Shown in pieces: positions 10,054 to 20,396 of a DNA stretch of 64,000 nt. Every line of letters starts with the position of its first letter. The first letter of the stretch is position 1. The notes beneath the pieces are model-generated. The model worked only from the letters and a program-made list of their open reading frames with translations, was not told where the DNA came from and ran no database searches. Source of the DNA: Pseudovirgaria hyperparasitica (lineage: Eukaryota; Ascomycota; Dothideomycetes; Acrospermales; Acrospermaceae); contig NW_022985551.1 in assembly GCF_010093815.1 (NCBI RefSeq), forward strand, positions 1,661,311 to 1,725,310. Reading direction: 5' to 3'. The translations under genes and the position numbers were made by a program.

Positions 10054-10441
10054 GGAGATCCTTTAGATCAGGTATGAGCACGGCAGCACCTACAACGCAG
10101 ATGCTGTAACTTCATAGCAAACCGTGAGGTGTGATCGCGGTATAGCAAGTATCCCTCTATGACTTCACAAGTAAAGAGATGTGTAGTTACGTGTCAATCT
10201 TCGTGTTAGTCTCTACACTAGAGTTGAAGGGCTGAAAACGGGACTGATCCAACTGTCTCAAGGGTACCAAAACTGGACCCCAGAACATGTGAAGAAGCAC
10301 TAACGGAAGCACCGCCTCGACGCGCTCACACGCAGCCACATGGAATGCTTCTTTGCGACCACCTCCTGCGCTTCCAGGTAGGTAGGTAGACATGTAACAC
10401 GGTGTGCGCATCTCCAGCAGCTGCTGTTCCATCCTCCTTGT
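10054..10441. other. 388-base intergenic stretch, 3' side of the oxygenase gene
   Basis: No coding content that I can support. It should hold the 3' UTR of the oxygenase gene and the former upstream region of the DUF1275 remnant. Confidence 0.4.
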
Positions 10442-13400
10442 TTACATCTCTCGGCCTTCAGCTTGTTCTTCGTCGCGCCGTGCGCGCTTTGAATTCCTCA
10501 CAGGTGCCGTGTCATTGGCATCCTCGGCCTGCGGACGTTTTGGTCGCGAGGGTGGCTGGACCTCGTCAGGAGCCTGGGCAGTGCTCCTGTCGATTCTGAC
10601 TAGGTCCAGCGCCATGAGTGTGTCGTACTTGTCGCCGAGTGCTCGTTTCAATGCGTCCTTTGGCAGCTTTTGGAGCTTCTCTTGTGTCGCTTTGACATCC
10701 AAGTCCCAGCTACGGTGACGTTTTTCCCACTCTTTCAACGTCTTCGTAAAGCGGACTTCACCGTCGCGACCCCCGTTCCCATTCTCGAGATAATCGAAGT
10801 GCCATTTGACGTGTCTATGGTCGTCAGCAGTCAGGACTATCGTTTTTTCCTTCGCTTCGGGGTCCTTTAGGAAGAGGTTTAGCTCTGGACACGCCTTACA
10901 CCCAGAGGAATAGCACTTGTACACTTCCGCCGGGCGAGCCCAGTCTTCTGGTTTCGACGGCTCTTTGTCCACGGTCTTGGTAATGTAGGCTTCCACGAGC
11001 GATTGGAAGCAAGTCTGCACCTCCAGGGAACCTGTATCTACTGATGGAAGCAGTTCTTTCATCAACGACCATAGAACTCCCAGCACTGTATTCTTCTTGG
11101 CATTGGAAACCTTGTTTGAAAGCTGCTGCAACAGATTGGAAGCTAGGTCTTCGTCGTGCGCCAATGCTTGGTGGTAGAAATCTCGAATGAGTCCGTCAGT
11201 GTTGCCGTGATGCTTTACGTATGCGTAGTAGAGGTCGAAGTCGAACGTCGAGATTGCGAATTTTGAAATAACGCCAAATAGGTTGCGGAGGAATTCCTTC
11301 CGGACATTTTTCGGATTCGATAGTTCGAGGAGGAGCTCGACGTTCAGTGCATTCACGAATTCCTTGACTCCTTTGAACCCATCAACAAAGTCCGTGATTG
11401 CTTCGTCCATCTTCTTTCTATATATGGGCGATTAGTTCGACTTACCACTAGTTGACAGAGGATGCTAGAACCCAAATACAGAGGAACTCGGATTATCTTA
11501 CCGCTGTTCTGGTGTGTATTGGATTTTGAGGTCCATAACAATTTCTTTGATTGTGGCAGCGTCTTCCTCTCCCCTGCAATTGTCGCACATATCAAGCGTC
11601 TTAATCAGTGTGTCGCTGTACCACTGCTTCCAGTACTCCGCCTTCGCTGGGTCTTTTTGACCGACGCTGTTTCCACGAAACCCGTTGTAGAAATGGGTTA
11701 GACTCTTGTAGATACGGCAGAACGTGCCACATTTTATCAAGGACCTGAAGATGCTAGAGAGGACGTGTATGTTAGCAGTATTACCAATCAAGAGTTTACT
11801 AATATCAGGGCGAGTCTTACTCGTCTACCTCAACTGGGGGATCTTGGAGATCAATGAGTCCACCAAGTGCAGACCAAGAGTCATAATTCCAGGCGTTGAG
11901 AGTTCTTTTCCGCGCTTCCTCGAAGAGAGGCCAATTGCCGAGAAATGCAGCGGTGACTGCAGCATAACCGAGGTACGCATCGTTCGCCGCCCCGGCGGCA
12001 AACCCTTGATCCAAGATTATGCGGCAAAGGCGGAGAAGTATTCTTTGCAGCGTCGTCTTGTTGCTGTCGTTGATACCCGCTTGTAAATGCTTCATAACTT
12101 TGCCCGCATCTTGAGGAGAATCCGGGTCAAAGAGGGGGGCATACAGGGAGTCTGTCCGTACAATAACAAGCACCTGACATTAAGTGAGCACTGTTAGCAT
12201 CGGCATGCTTGTGATCTTGCGATGCTTCGACCTCAGAAAGCTTACCATGTCCGAGTAGGTTTCCTCTATGTCACCATGTTGGTTTCCCATATATTCTCCG
12301 CCGGCGCGAAAGTCCGGGTCTCTTTCATAGCTGATGGAGTCCAAAAGCGAGGTCTTGTGTATGTCCACCTCTAGTGGAGATAGCTCGAAGCCCTCGAGGC
12401 TGCAGACATGGTGCAGATACTTCCGGCAAGTCATGTTGTATTCACCCTCCTCGTCGTTTGGCCAACTCCTGTACTTGTCGAGCTGGGCAAGGAACAGGTA
12501 GAATCCGCCGTGCCGGTCACAGCTGTTGGCAAGGCAGCGAACGCGTTGGTAATCGAGGCCTTTCAGGCTAGAAAGACGCAAGTTTCTTGGCGTGTACTGA
12601 TGATCGAGAGGATAGGCAAGAAAGTCTGGCGGATATTGTAGCGTTTCCCACGGTGACAGGGCTTCTACCAGATTTTGGATCTGAGAATCCAGCACCGAGG
12701 CTGAAAGGCGAGGGCACTCGTAATCGATGATGAGGTTATACGTAAGGACCCATCTGTATCCTGTCTGGACTGGCTTGATCTTTGTACTAGTGAGTACTAG
12801 GTCGCATTAGAGACAAGAAGATAACTTACCTCATGGGTGACATCTGTATACCAAGCAAGGTAATAGGAACCATACGCTGAGGTCTCAGCCGTAGACAGTT
12901 CTAATGAATCTTCCCCGTGCTGCAAGCATACTGTGCCGCCCGTATGTTCTGAAGGAAGGCAGATAACTAGTGTTCCAAACATGCCTGGGCTCTTCTCAGT
13001 ACTATCCTAGACTGTTAGCCCTTCGTTATAGCGCCATGAGCCGAGACGCATCTCAACCTACTCTTTGTGAGGCTTGAACATGGCTCCTGGTTCGTAGAGA
13101 AGGTGCTTGTATAGCTCGGCACGAACATTGGTTCCGGCACCAGCAGGTGGTGGTACTCCAAGCTCTTGAACAACACGCTCGACAAGTTTGTTGACAAAAC
13201 CATCCCATTGAAGATTCCGGAAGGTGATTCTCTCTGCGCTAATCTGCAACGTCTTTCTCACCGTCTCGTCGACTAGCGTTTCTTGACGCTTGCCAAAGGG
13301 TGCCTTATCACTTTTGCTGGCAAGATTTTGAGCTGCTTCTTCCGACAGCGGTACTGCAATAGGCTCTCCGCTATCCACGCAGATGCCTGGGATCGGGCAG

Positions 13401-13510
13401 GAATCAAGAACACTGCCAGTTGCAAAGGATCCTGCCGCTTTGATTCCGTCGATGCGCTCGAGGAGATTTTGTCGAAAGACTTGCTCTTCTTCGCTCAGTT
13501 CTTCCTCCAT
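10442..13510 (-). CDS. large 2OG-Fe(II) oxygenase-like protein (911 aa, six exons)
   Basis: Exons 13510..13062, 13001..12830, 12779..12246, 12173..11821, 11753..11502 and 11417..10442 join in phase to 911 residues. Residues about 130-225 hold the dioxygenase core: LYEPGAMFKPHKDTEKSPGM supplies the iron ligands H148 and D150, WYTDVTHEIKPV the second His (H206), and GYRWVLTYNL the Arg that binds 2-oxoglutarate. This prolyl-hydroxylase-like family is expanded in filamentous ascomycetes, and its substrates are unknown. The remaining 650 or so residues are mostly helical, with a Cys pair (MCDNCRGEED) and another (SGCKACPEL). The end is basic, with NSKRARR, a likely nuclear signal. All iron ligands are present, so activity is plausible. 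The joins give KDTEKSPGMFGTLV and HEIKPVQTGYRWV, typical of the family, which supports the exon model. Confidence 0.82.
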
Positions 13511-14163
13511 TTTAGCACCCGAGTTTGAGTCGTAGTCTTGTCTGAGCGTATGAGGAATCGAGGATGCTGTTTCGATGGTAGGAAAGCTAGTTGAATGGAA
13601 GGAACAAAGAGTCTTGTTACTTCTCCTGCGGAAGCGGAGAGGATGAGGAAGTGTTGGAGATGTAGCCGAGCGATCGAGGGAGAAGCCAGTTTCCAGGTGA
13701 GAGGAAACAGCACAGAGTATTCATGTGCTCTCGTGGTATAACTATTGCGCTAACCAGGATTATCAAGCAGATCTTGACTGTCGGTTTCGAACGCCCTGTT
13801 TTGCTGCGGCGCTAGCAGGGATGGTGCTGCAGCGCTTATGTACAATGGCGGCGACTCCCGGGGAACTCAGCGGGGGTAATTCCACCTCGTTGCGTGACCC
13901 AATCACTAGCCCCGATCCACAACAGATCCATGGAGGAACAGTGGGGACCCCTGGTGACCCAGAGGTGTGGCTGAACTCGATTGTGGCTGAAGGCACCTCC
14001 TCAAGCACGGAGAAAGCATTAAGGTATAGTCCCAAAGCTGATTACAACAGCACTTGAAATTGGCAGATATGGAGAAATCATTTATTTTCTGTAGAATACA
14101 ATATCTGGCTCTCAAACTCCCCTCAAGTCTAGAAACGAAACAAGAATAGAATCGGGCTGCATC
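13511..14163. promoter_or_regulatory. 653-base spacer: oxygenase promoter and 3' end of Hsp70-like gene
   Basis: It lies upstream of the oxygenase start and downstream of the Hsp70-like stop (both genes on the minus strand). No repeat or coding signal noticed. The open frames here on both strands are of low quality. Confidence 0.35.
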
Positions 14164-16644
14164 TTAATTATCGCCTTCCATCTCATCCTCATCACTCTCT
14201 GAGTCGATTTCTGCAGTGCTCAAGTTAGAATATAGATCCGTTTCAGCGGTATATGTCGCTTCCATACGTACCGATCGGTTCCACTTCAGTTCCTTGAAGA
14301 ATTCTGATTGGGGTAGATGCCATGACGTGAAAATACTTTGAGGTATCTCCGGACTCGTCGACTCCGTACCCAAGACGCTTGGTGGTGCGTGAGTTGCGCA
14401 AGCCAACATCCTCTTTGCCATTCGAACGACCAATAGCATGAATGACGAACTGGATCCCTCGCAATTCGATGAGAATGTAGACGCAGCCGTTGATAATTGG
14501 CTTGTTATCAACATCCACGCTCGAAACTCCAAAGTTTTCAAGTGATTTGTCAAATGGAAGAGGAATTCTGTGAGTCGAAAGTTCAGTCCACCCGTCAGCA
14601 GTGACTTCTTTGTGATTGAGCCCCTTTGTAGGCTCTACGCCAGAAAGATCCTTGTCTGACTTCAGAATTGTGAGGTCCATTTCCCATTTTCCGTCAGGTG
14701 GCTGAGGAATGTAATACGGTATAGACGATATGATGTCCGGGACCTGTGTGCCCTTTTCCCCAATGACCAGCACGCGTTGAGGTTTGTCTGTCTCGCCCAC
14801 ACCAACGTCAGGTGGGTCCTGAGGCAAGCCGTAATTGAATTGAAAATCTTGGATAGTGCTGTGTATATGTGGCTGTTGCTTGAGGCCATCCACCACGTCC
14901 TCACCACTTGCAATGTCAGAACACATTCGTAGCACAAGTCTGAAAACTTACCATGAATTTTTCGAATTATGGAATACCGAATACGGTCCTGCCTTACCGT
15001 TAAATCTTCTTTGAAACGGCACGGATGACGCTCCTCCGCCAGACGTAGCAATCCACTAGGGAAATCAGTGATTGAGAACTCAACAATGAGGACGACAGAC
15101 CTTGAGGGTTTTTCCTATACGCTTAGTCCATTCGTTAAACCAGGCGACGCTCCATTCGATCACTCTGTCGAAATGGCGGACCACCTTTCTCTTCGATGTC
15201 GTCTGCCAAATTGGATGGCAACACGTAGTTGTTGATCTCAAGCTTATTTTGCTGGCCTGAGCCAAGTATTAGCTTGTACTTTGTAAGGAAAGTCGTTTGC
15301 ATCCAAATTTCTAAGGTTGTTGTAGACTGGTCGCCGAAAGTAGTTTTTAGCCACTCTGAGGTACGCAGGATGTCATTTACAATCTTGTTAAGATTGCCAA
15401 ATCCTACCAATTTCGTAGCGCTGGCCGCAGCTTGGTACCTTTCCCAGTAGATTATGGTGATATTCTACCTGAATTAGCAGTAGGTAAAACTTTTGCAATG
15501 TGTGACGTACTCCGGTTGCATCTCCAATATCTAACATACCACCATGCTCGGCGTCTTCGAGATACACCCCGAGTCCTCTTCTTTGCTCCACAAGCAATGA
15601 CTTCAACCGGCCATTAATGGCCGCAGTAGGCTCACTGATGATGTGAACATCAACCTTTCCTTCCCACCCCGATACGTTTTCAATAATCGTTTGGTACTGG
15701 TAAGAGATGTTTTCCGGCCATTCTGCTGGAAGTCCAGTGTAAACGCGGAAGTACTGTATATCTGGGTTGGCTGTTTTCGATGAGTCAAAGATTGTGTGAA
15801 GAAGCCATTCGATGAATCTCCGATAGATTGCCTTCATTCCAATCTTCTTCTCCTTTTTCCGCTGTACTTGGAAGTGTTCGCTTGCCGGATTCATGGCGAG
15901 TTTCTTGTTATCGAAAACGAGCACTTCGCCATCCTTTTCGCACACCACGTCTGTATCCGGCCCGAACTCCAAGTCCCATTCTTCGTCTTCTCCTTTTCGA
16001 GCCACAACGCGAGTCCGTATTTGGCTACTACGTGCCGTAGCCGCTCCATTCCAGAAATCGATATCTTCGAGTTCACCGAGGCCAAGCACCCTAGATGCTG
16101 TAGTAGTGTAGTTTCCAATGTCGGCCAGCACAATCCCAAGGTTCTCACTCTTTCCCTTAGCTGCGGACTTTGCTCTTGGGCGTGGGACGGTGAAGACTGT
16201 TGCGGGATTGGAGCCAGTTGGCCATGAATCATGCGCGGCATCAATGCGTTCCGACTTTCTCACACTCTTCGCGCTTCCTGCTGCATCTTGGAAAGAGCTC
16301 AAGCTGTTGATGGCGAGGAATCCATGAGCGCCAGCCTCATTCCCGGTTGCTGTGTTCGCCTCGTTCGATGCCATGAGGCTACTCTCCTGTTTGTCGGGAG
16401 TGACTTGCGTTTGCTGCTTCGCCAGCACCTCCAACTCTTCTACAATTGGTGATTTGCGTCCTCTGCCTCTAGCATCCTTTAGTTTGCCCACAACCACTTT
16501 ACCGGCTTCCAGGCGAGCCGATCTGCCTCTCGATCGTGTTGGCTTGGTCACAGCTTGCGTCGTACGGCTCGGGTTGGAATTCTTCGCAGCGTTTTGAGCC
16601 TTTCGGCTGGTCACGCGTTTCCCTTCGACTCTTGTCTTGGCCAT
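14164..16644 (-). CDS. Hsp70-like (actin-fold ATPase) protein with a one-base frameshift
   Basis: Five exons by eye: 16644..15511, 15464..15101, 15055..14952, 14906..14272 and 14210..14164, giving about 760 residues. The first 170 are basic and Ser/Ala-rich (nuclear-type). Then LGIVLADIGNYTTTASRV resembles the phosphate-1 loop. IISEPTAAINGRL is the connect-1 motif shared by Hsp70s. GGMLDIGDATGNITIIYWE, formed at the first splice, is the phosphate-2 motif, and WIATSGGGASSVPFQRRF is the adenosine motif. The last exon gives an acidic tail, SESDEDEMEGDN. In exon 2 the frame shifts by one base between LADDIEEK and VVRHFDRVIEW, within 15184-15190 (an AAAGG run). That is either a sequencing or assembly error or the first step of gene loss. 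Fungal genomes carry many such non-canonical Hsp70-like genes; the role is unknown. Confidence 0.65.
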
Positions 16645-18066
16645 CGTGATTGTAGCAGGTGCGAAGAGAAGAGCTCAACTCAAAACGGCAGCGTTGGAAA
16701 ACGGGATTTGGTCGCTTGTCCAGGTAGTTTAGGGTTTATAACATGAGGTTTTGGAGGCACTTCTGTGCTAACGAAAGAGAAAGTGATAGGATCTTGAAGT
16801 GGCAGAGGCGGACCACAATGAGATATAAGTATTGTGCCAGGCTGTGAAGTATGGAGGTCGAGCCCTCGAGATGACGAAGCCGAGATTACTTCTCCAAGCG
16901 GATGAAGTTGTTTCGAAAGCTGAGCAATACTCCTGCCCACAGCCTTCTGCTAGGATTTGGACCATGCTTGATGGTACACGATCATCCACTTGATCGTGAC
17001 ACGTCGGCAAACAATGAGTAACAGCGTTTGAAGACTACTCATTCCTATGCGAGGCTGCTGGCAAAGCCACTCGGCACAGCAGCAGGAAGCTTGACGCATG
17101 AAGTCCCATCCAGGGATCTCCATCACCGCCTACGGTCGCTGCGTAATGTGGAGGCTTATCGTCCGGCTGTTGAGGCTACAGTATTGTCAGTACTCATTCT
17201 GCCAGAGGATTCTGGAATAAAAGACGGTCGTCTGAGATCCGCTCGAAGCACCAGCCAAATCAACATCCCCGTCCATGAACCAGCCGATCACTGACGCTGC
17301 TTCCGCATTTCGAATGCCTACCGAACCATCCTCACCGCGAAGTATCCGAGAAGTGGTTCGTACTCTTAGCCAGACTTGCACTATCCACCATTGCTGACAC
17401 GAGTAAGCTTGACTCATGTACTGCGAATCCTGACGCCGCAATCGACATTGAGGGCGCTGAGAGTTTGATGTTCCTTCGTCTGCAGCACCAGGCGGCGACA
17501 TCCGTTGATGATGATGAAGCCGTTGATGATACTGAATAAGATCTGGAGAACGTGCAAGCGCGAAGATCGCGCAATCGAGGTAGTCGCAAGGTCCAATCGC
17601 TATCGAATTTACTGATTCGCAGTTAAGGCAAAAAAAGGAAACGGAATGATGGTCAAGAGAGCGAAGCCGAGCAGACTTTATCGAAGCTGGAACGAGAAGA
17701 GGTACATGTCGAAGGAGTAATTCGCCAAACCATACAAAAAGCATCCTTAATGCTGAGCGAGGATATTAATGATCTTGCTCTGGTTGACATCAACAGCTAT
17801 ATGGACACATTATCTAGACTTGTCAGAGCACTTGTAGCGTTGCAGAACACGGAGTGAATTGAGTAGATTGAATGCCTAAACAACCAAAGTGTTCTAAAGT
17901 ACGTTGCTGATGCCGAATACTGTCCTTTTGTTATGCCTCTTTGACGTGCTTCGGTCGGTGAAAGCGGTGGTGGGAACGATATTCTTGACACCAGCCGTGC
18001 ATTGGCAGAGCCCCTTTGATTGAGATTTGAACTGGCTCGACCACGAGTAAGCGCATCCACTCACGC
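16645..18066. other. 1.4 kb stretch with gene fragments only
   Basis: It holds the promoter side of the Hsp70-like gene and degraded coding pieces. A minus frame at 16940..16680 reads SQPGTILISHCGPPLPLQ and stays protein-like for 80 residues. A plus frame near 17446-17540 reads AIDIEGAESLMFLRLQHQ, and the plus tail at 17627-17857 is listed separately. None forms a whole gene in my reading. Confidence 0.35.
17627..17857 (+). pseudogene. possible last exon of a decayed or unrecognised gene
   Basis: After a CAG at 17620-17622 (possible acceptor), one plus frame is open for 76 residues to a TGA. It begins basic (GKKRKRNDGQ), then has a helical stretch, EQTLSKLEREEVHVEGVIRQ and DINSYMDTLSRLVRALVALQ. 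The heptad-like pattern and the natural stop suggest a real C-terminus. The upstream plus-strand frames are interrupted and I could not connect them. It may be the end of a small DNA-binding type protein, but this is not established. Confidence 0.28.
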
Positions 18067-18639
18067 CTATTCGTCGTCCTCGTCACCGAGAATGTCGCTA
18101 ATATTACTCTTATGCTTTTTACGACTGAGCTGGCGCGCCTTTGTGCGTTTAGTTCGGAGTGCTGGCATTGTCAATTCGTCGATTGAGAATGAATCTGATT
18201 CCTCGTCAGAATTAGCCGTAAAGACCTCGAGTTGCGTGGACTGGCTATTTGAGACGAATGAAGTCAAGTAAGTGTCGGCTGAAGCTGCCTCAAGCTCATC
18301 ATTGTCCGCTCTCTTATTGGCACAGGCAATGAAGTCATCTCTCTTTTCTTTCGCCAAGTCTCGCAGGTTGCGATATGCAGCGATGCCTTGACGATGAGTG
18401 TCCAAGTTATCAGTCAAATCAAAACCTCTAACTTTGGTTTTGTGGTACTCGGGCATCCCATCTGCTCCTCTGGGCTTAGTTGGATGCATCGCGTACAGCT
18501 GCAGCGTGCCGGTTCCGCTATGGTAGGTCGATCCGAATGTATGGGCCTTATCATTAAATATAGGCTCGTCTAGTTCGTAGGACTGCATCATGAGCATTCT
18601 CTGTGACATCATGCTGCTCAGGGATAAAATCAGGCACAA
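18067..18639 (-). pseudogene. truncated copy of an uncharacterised multi-copy fungal protein
   Basis: The frame contains the sequence around TYHSGTGTLQLYAMHPTKPR, then MPEYHKTKVRGFDLTDNLD and QGIAAYRNLRDLAKEKRDDF. This block (short strand pattern, 'HPT.P', 'PEYHxTxxxGxxLTD', then a helix with RNxRDLAK) recurs in many uncharacterised proteins of filamentous ascomycetes, where it follows a long N-terminal part. Here only about 150-190 residues remain, and the upstream 18.64-18.8 kb is GCTCA-repeat sequence, not coding. The acidic tail ends ILGDEDDE. I read it as the 3' remnant of a larger gene; a short working gene cannot be ruled out. Confidence 0.45.
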
Positions 18640-18790
18640 TCAGAGAGGCTCAGGCTTGAATCAAGCACGATCACGCCGGCTCATGCCGGCTCACGTTCGC
18701 TCAGGACGAGCTCATGAGTGCTCAGCCACAGCTCGAGTTGCTTACTAACAGCTCACGTTACATCCCGGCGTAACTCACGTCTCAAAACAG
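18640..18790. repeat. GCTCA-word array
   Basis: Within about 120 bases the word GCTCA occurs seven times (GGCTCAGG, GGCTCATG, GGCTCACG, CGCTCAGG, AGCTCATG, TGCTCAGC, AGCTCACG). The spacing is irregular, and the bases after the core alternate AGG, ATG and ACG. It lies between the fragment above and the start of the gene at 19040. A weaker set occurs at 4180-4290, also just upstream of a gene. It may be a protein-binding cluster or a decayed short tandem repeat. Confidence 0.45.
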
Positions 18791-19039
18791 AAATGGCCGT
18801 TGTGTGAGGGCATTTTGTCCCCGTGTATCTTGCGCTATAGTCATTCCTAAGTATGTCTCGAGTGGAGGAGTTGGGTATAAAGTCGGCACTCATACTGTAG
18901 TGAATGAACAACGATGGGGTTGAAGTAGGGGAATGAGAACTAACTGAAAGTAGCTAAAGTACCCCACGTGATGGCGCGAAGACGTGCTCCGTAGACATCG
19001 CGGGTGCCTATGATATCAATCTAAGCTTCATCCAACGCA
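18791..19039. promoter_or_regulatory. upstream region of the 19040 gene
   Basis: About 250 bases between the GCTCA array and the start codon at 19040. No motif stands out beyond a CACGTG-like CCCACGTGATGG at about 18963. Confidence 0.3.
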
Positions 19040-20225
19040 ATGTCGTCTGCGAACGCGTTACAAATATTGCTGCGATTTTTATCGCAAGACGCCAAAGTAC
19101 CCCTGGGAACAGCGATGAGTAAGGTGAAGGATCTACAGAGTGTGCATTTGAATAGGTTGGAGGATCTTTACTCAATTTCCGAGTCATGCTCATGTATAAT
19201 TCAGCCCGAACGAGATAGCAAAGTCTGATATAAAAGCGCTACAGGCAATCTTTGAGGACGAGAAGCTCTCAAAACAGATACTAAACGCCGCCAAACGCGT
19301 GGTAAAGAAGCGCGTAGCTAGTAATGGCGATGAAGCCCTGCATCCTCCCGTAAAGAGAAGAGCCACCGAAGCATTCGGTGAACCTTTGACAGGAGCCGAA
19401 TTGGAAGAATCGCTCGAACTCCCTACTGTGTGTCTAGATGAAGATATATTGAAGAAGACCGTTCTATTCGCGAACCGAGCACCTCTCGTCCTCGCCTTTG
19501 CAGTCGTACTTTTGAAATACACAATGCCCGAACAACCCCTGTCCAGCCGTTTAAGCCTTGCGCAGGCCGTCGTCAGTACGAATAGTCGGACTAAAGCTGT
19601 GAGCATTGGTCTGGAGAGTGGCAAGAGTGCGGAGGAGGAAGGTTACGGTGAAGGGCAACCAACTGTGACCGTAATGGGTCGGGAGATAAGAGTTATGAAA
19701 AGATGGGGCTACGAATGGCGAAGGGACGAAGTAAAAGAGAAGACAGAAGATGGATATGAAGTGGAGACACAAAGTACATTAAGATCAGAAAGAACCTTGA
19801 CGCATGAAGACATGCCTGCTCTATGGGGTATAGACCTAGAAGCATTGAAAAAGTCAAACGAGAAGAACCCAGCCGTTCCCAAGACGTACATTACAGGCAA
19901 TATCCCTATATATACTGCTCAATCGGCCAGAGCATACTTGTTGAAATCATTTGGAACACCAGAGAAAGAGCAACAAGATTCAAAGACTTCCAAGAAGCAG
20001 TCTTCTGCGAGCAAGATGGCGCAGAAAGAACGTAACTTAGGATATCTCCTCGGAGCTCTCCAGCTCTTATTTGAGTCCTGGAGCAAGTCTCTCAGTCCGA
20101 CAGAGTTGGACAAAAGAGCTTGGTCATGGTATGTTCGCGTGCGTCCGGAGGTAGAGGGTGGCGTTGCTGGCTGGGGAAGCAAGAACACCTTGAAACTGTC
20201 TGATATCCTATTACTCAGACATTAA
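19040..20225 (+). CDS. uncharacterised conserved ascomycete protein (378 aa)
   Basis: Exons 19040..19155 and 19205..20225 join in phase. The 49-base intron has a GTTGGA donor and TTCAG acceptor; the join gives LQSVHLNSPNEIAKSDIKAL. The N-terminal 90 residues are helical with a paired pattern (TAMSKVKDLQSVHLN, then DIKALQAIFEDEKLSKQILN, AAKRVVKKR), resembling small helical domains that bind DNA or partner proteins. After a basic linker (PPVKRRATE) comes a region with histone-fold-like character, VLFANRAPLVLAFAVVLLKYT. The C-terminus contains GYLLGALQLLFESWSKSLS and a Trp-rich end. I cannot name the family. A nuclear role is inferred from the basic linker and composition only. Confidence 0.6.
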
Positions 20226-20396
20226 CAGAGGGTGTAGTTGTCCAGTAGTTATATTAATGTTCCGATAGCGTGTGATGCAATTTTTTACGAGTGGTAACTC
20301 GACTCTCATGCTTCCTATACGTTCCTTGTCGAACGCCGCATCCACTGGAAAGACGTAATGAACTTTCAGATCACTATCTTGATGCCGTCTGGGCTC

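Noticed and set aside
14948-14950. In-frame TAA in the Hsp70-like gene
   Set aside because: A 45-base intron (14951..14907, GTAAGT donor, CTGAC branch, AAG acceptor) removes it and keeps the frame, so it is not a disabling stop.
15796-16244. Long plus and minus frames inside the Hsp70-like exon 1
   Set aside because: Shadow frames of a coding exon with conserved ATPase content.
17187-17744. 185-residue minus frame in the 17 kb fragment zone
   Set aside because: Arg/Ser/Gln-rich with no motif; the plus strand has better protein-like pieces in the same place.
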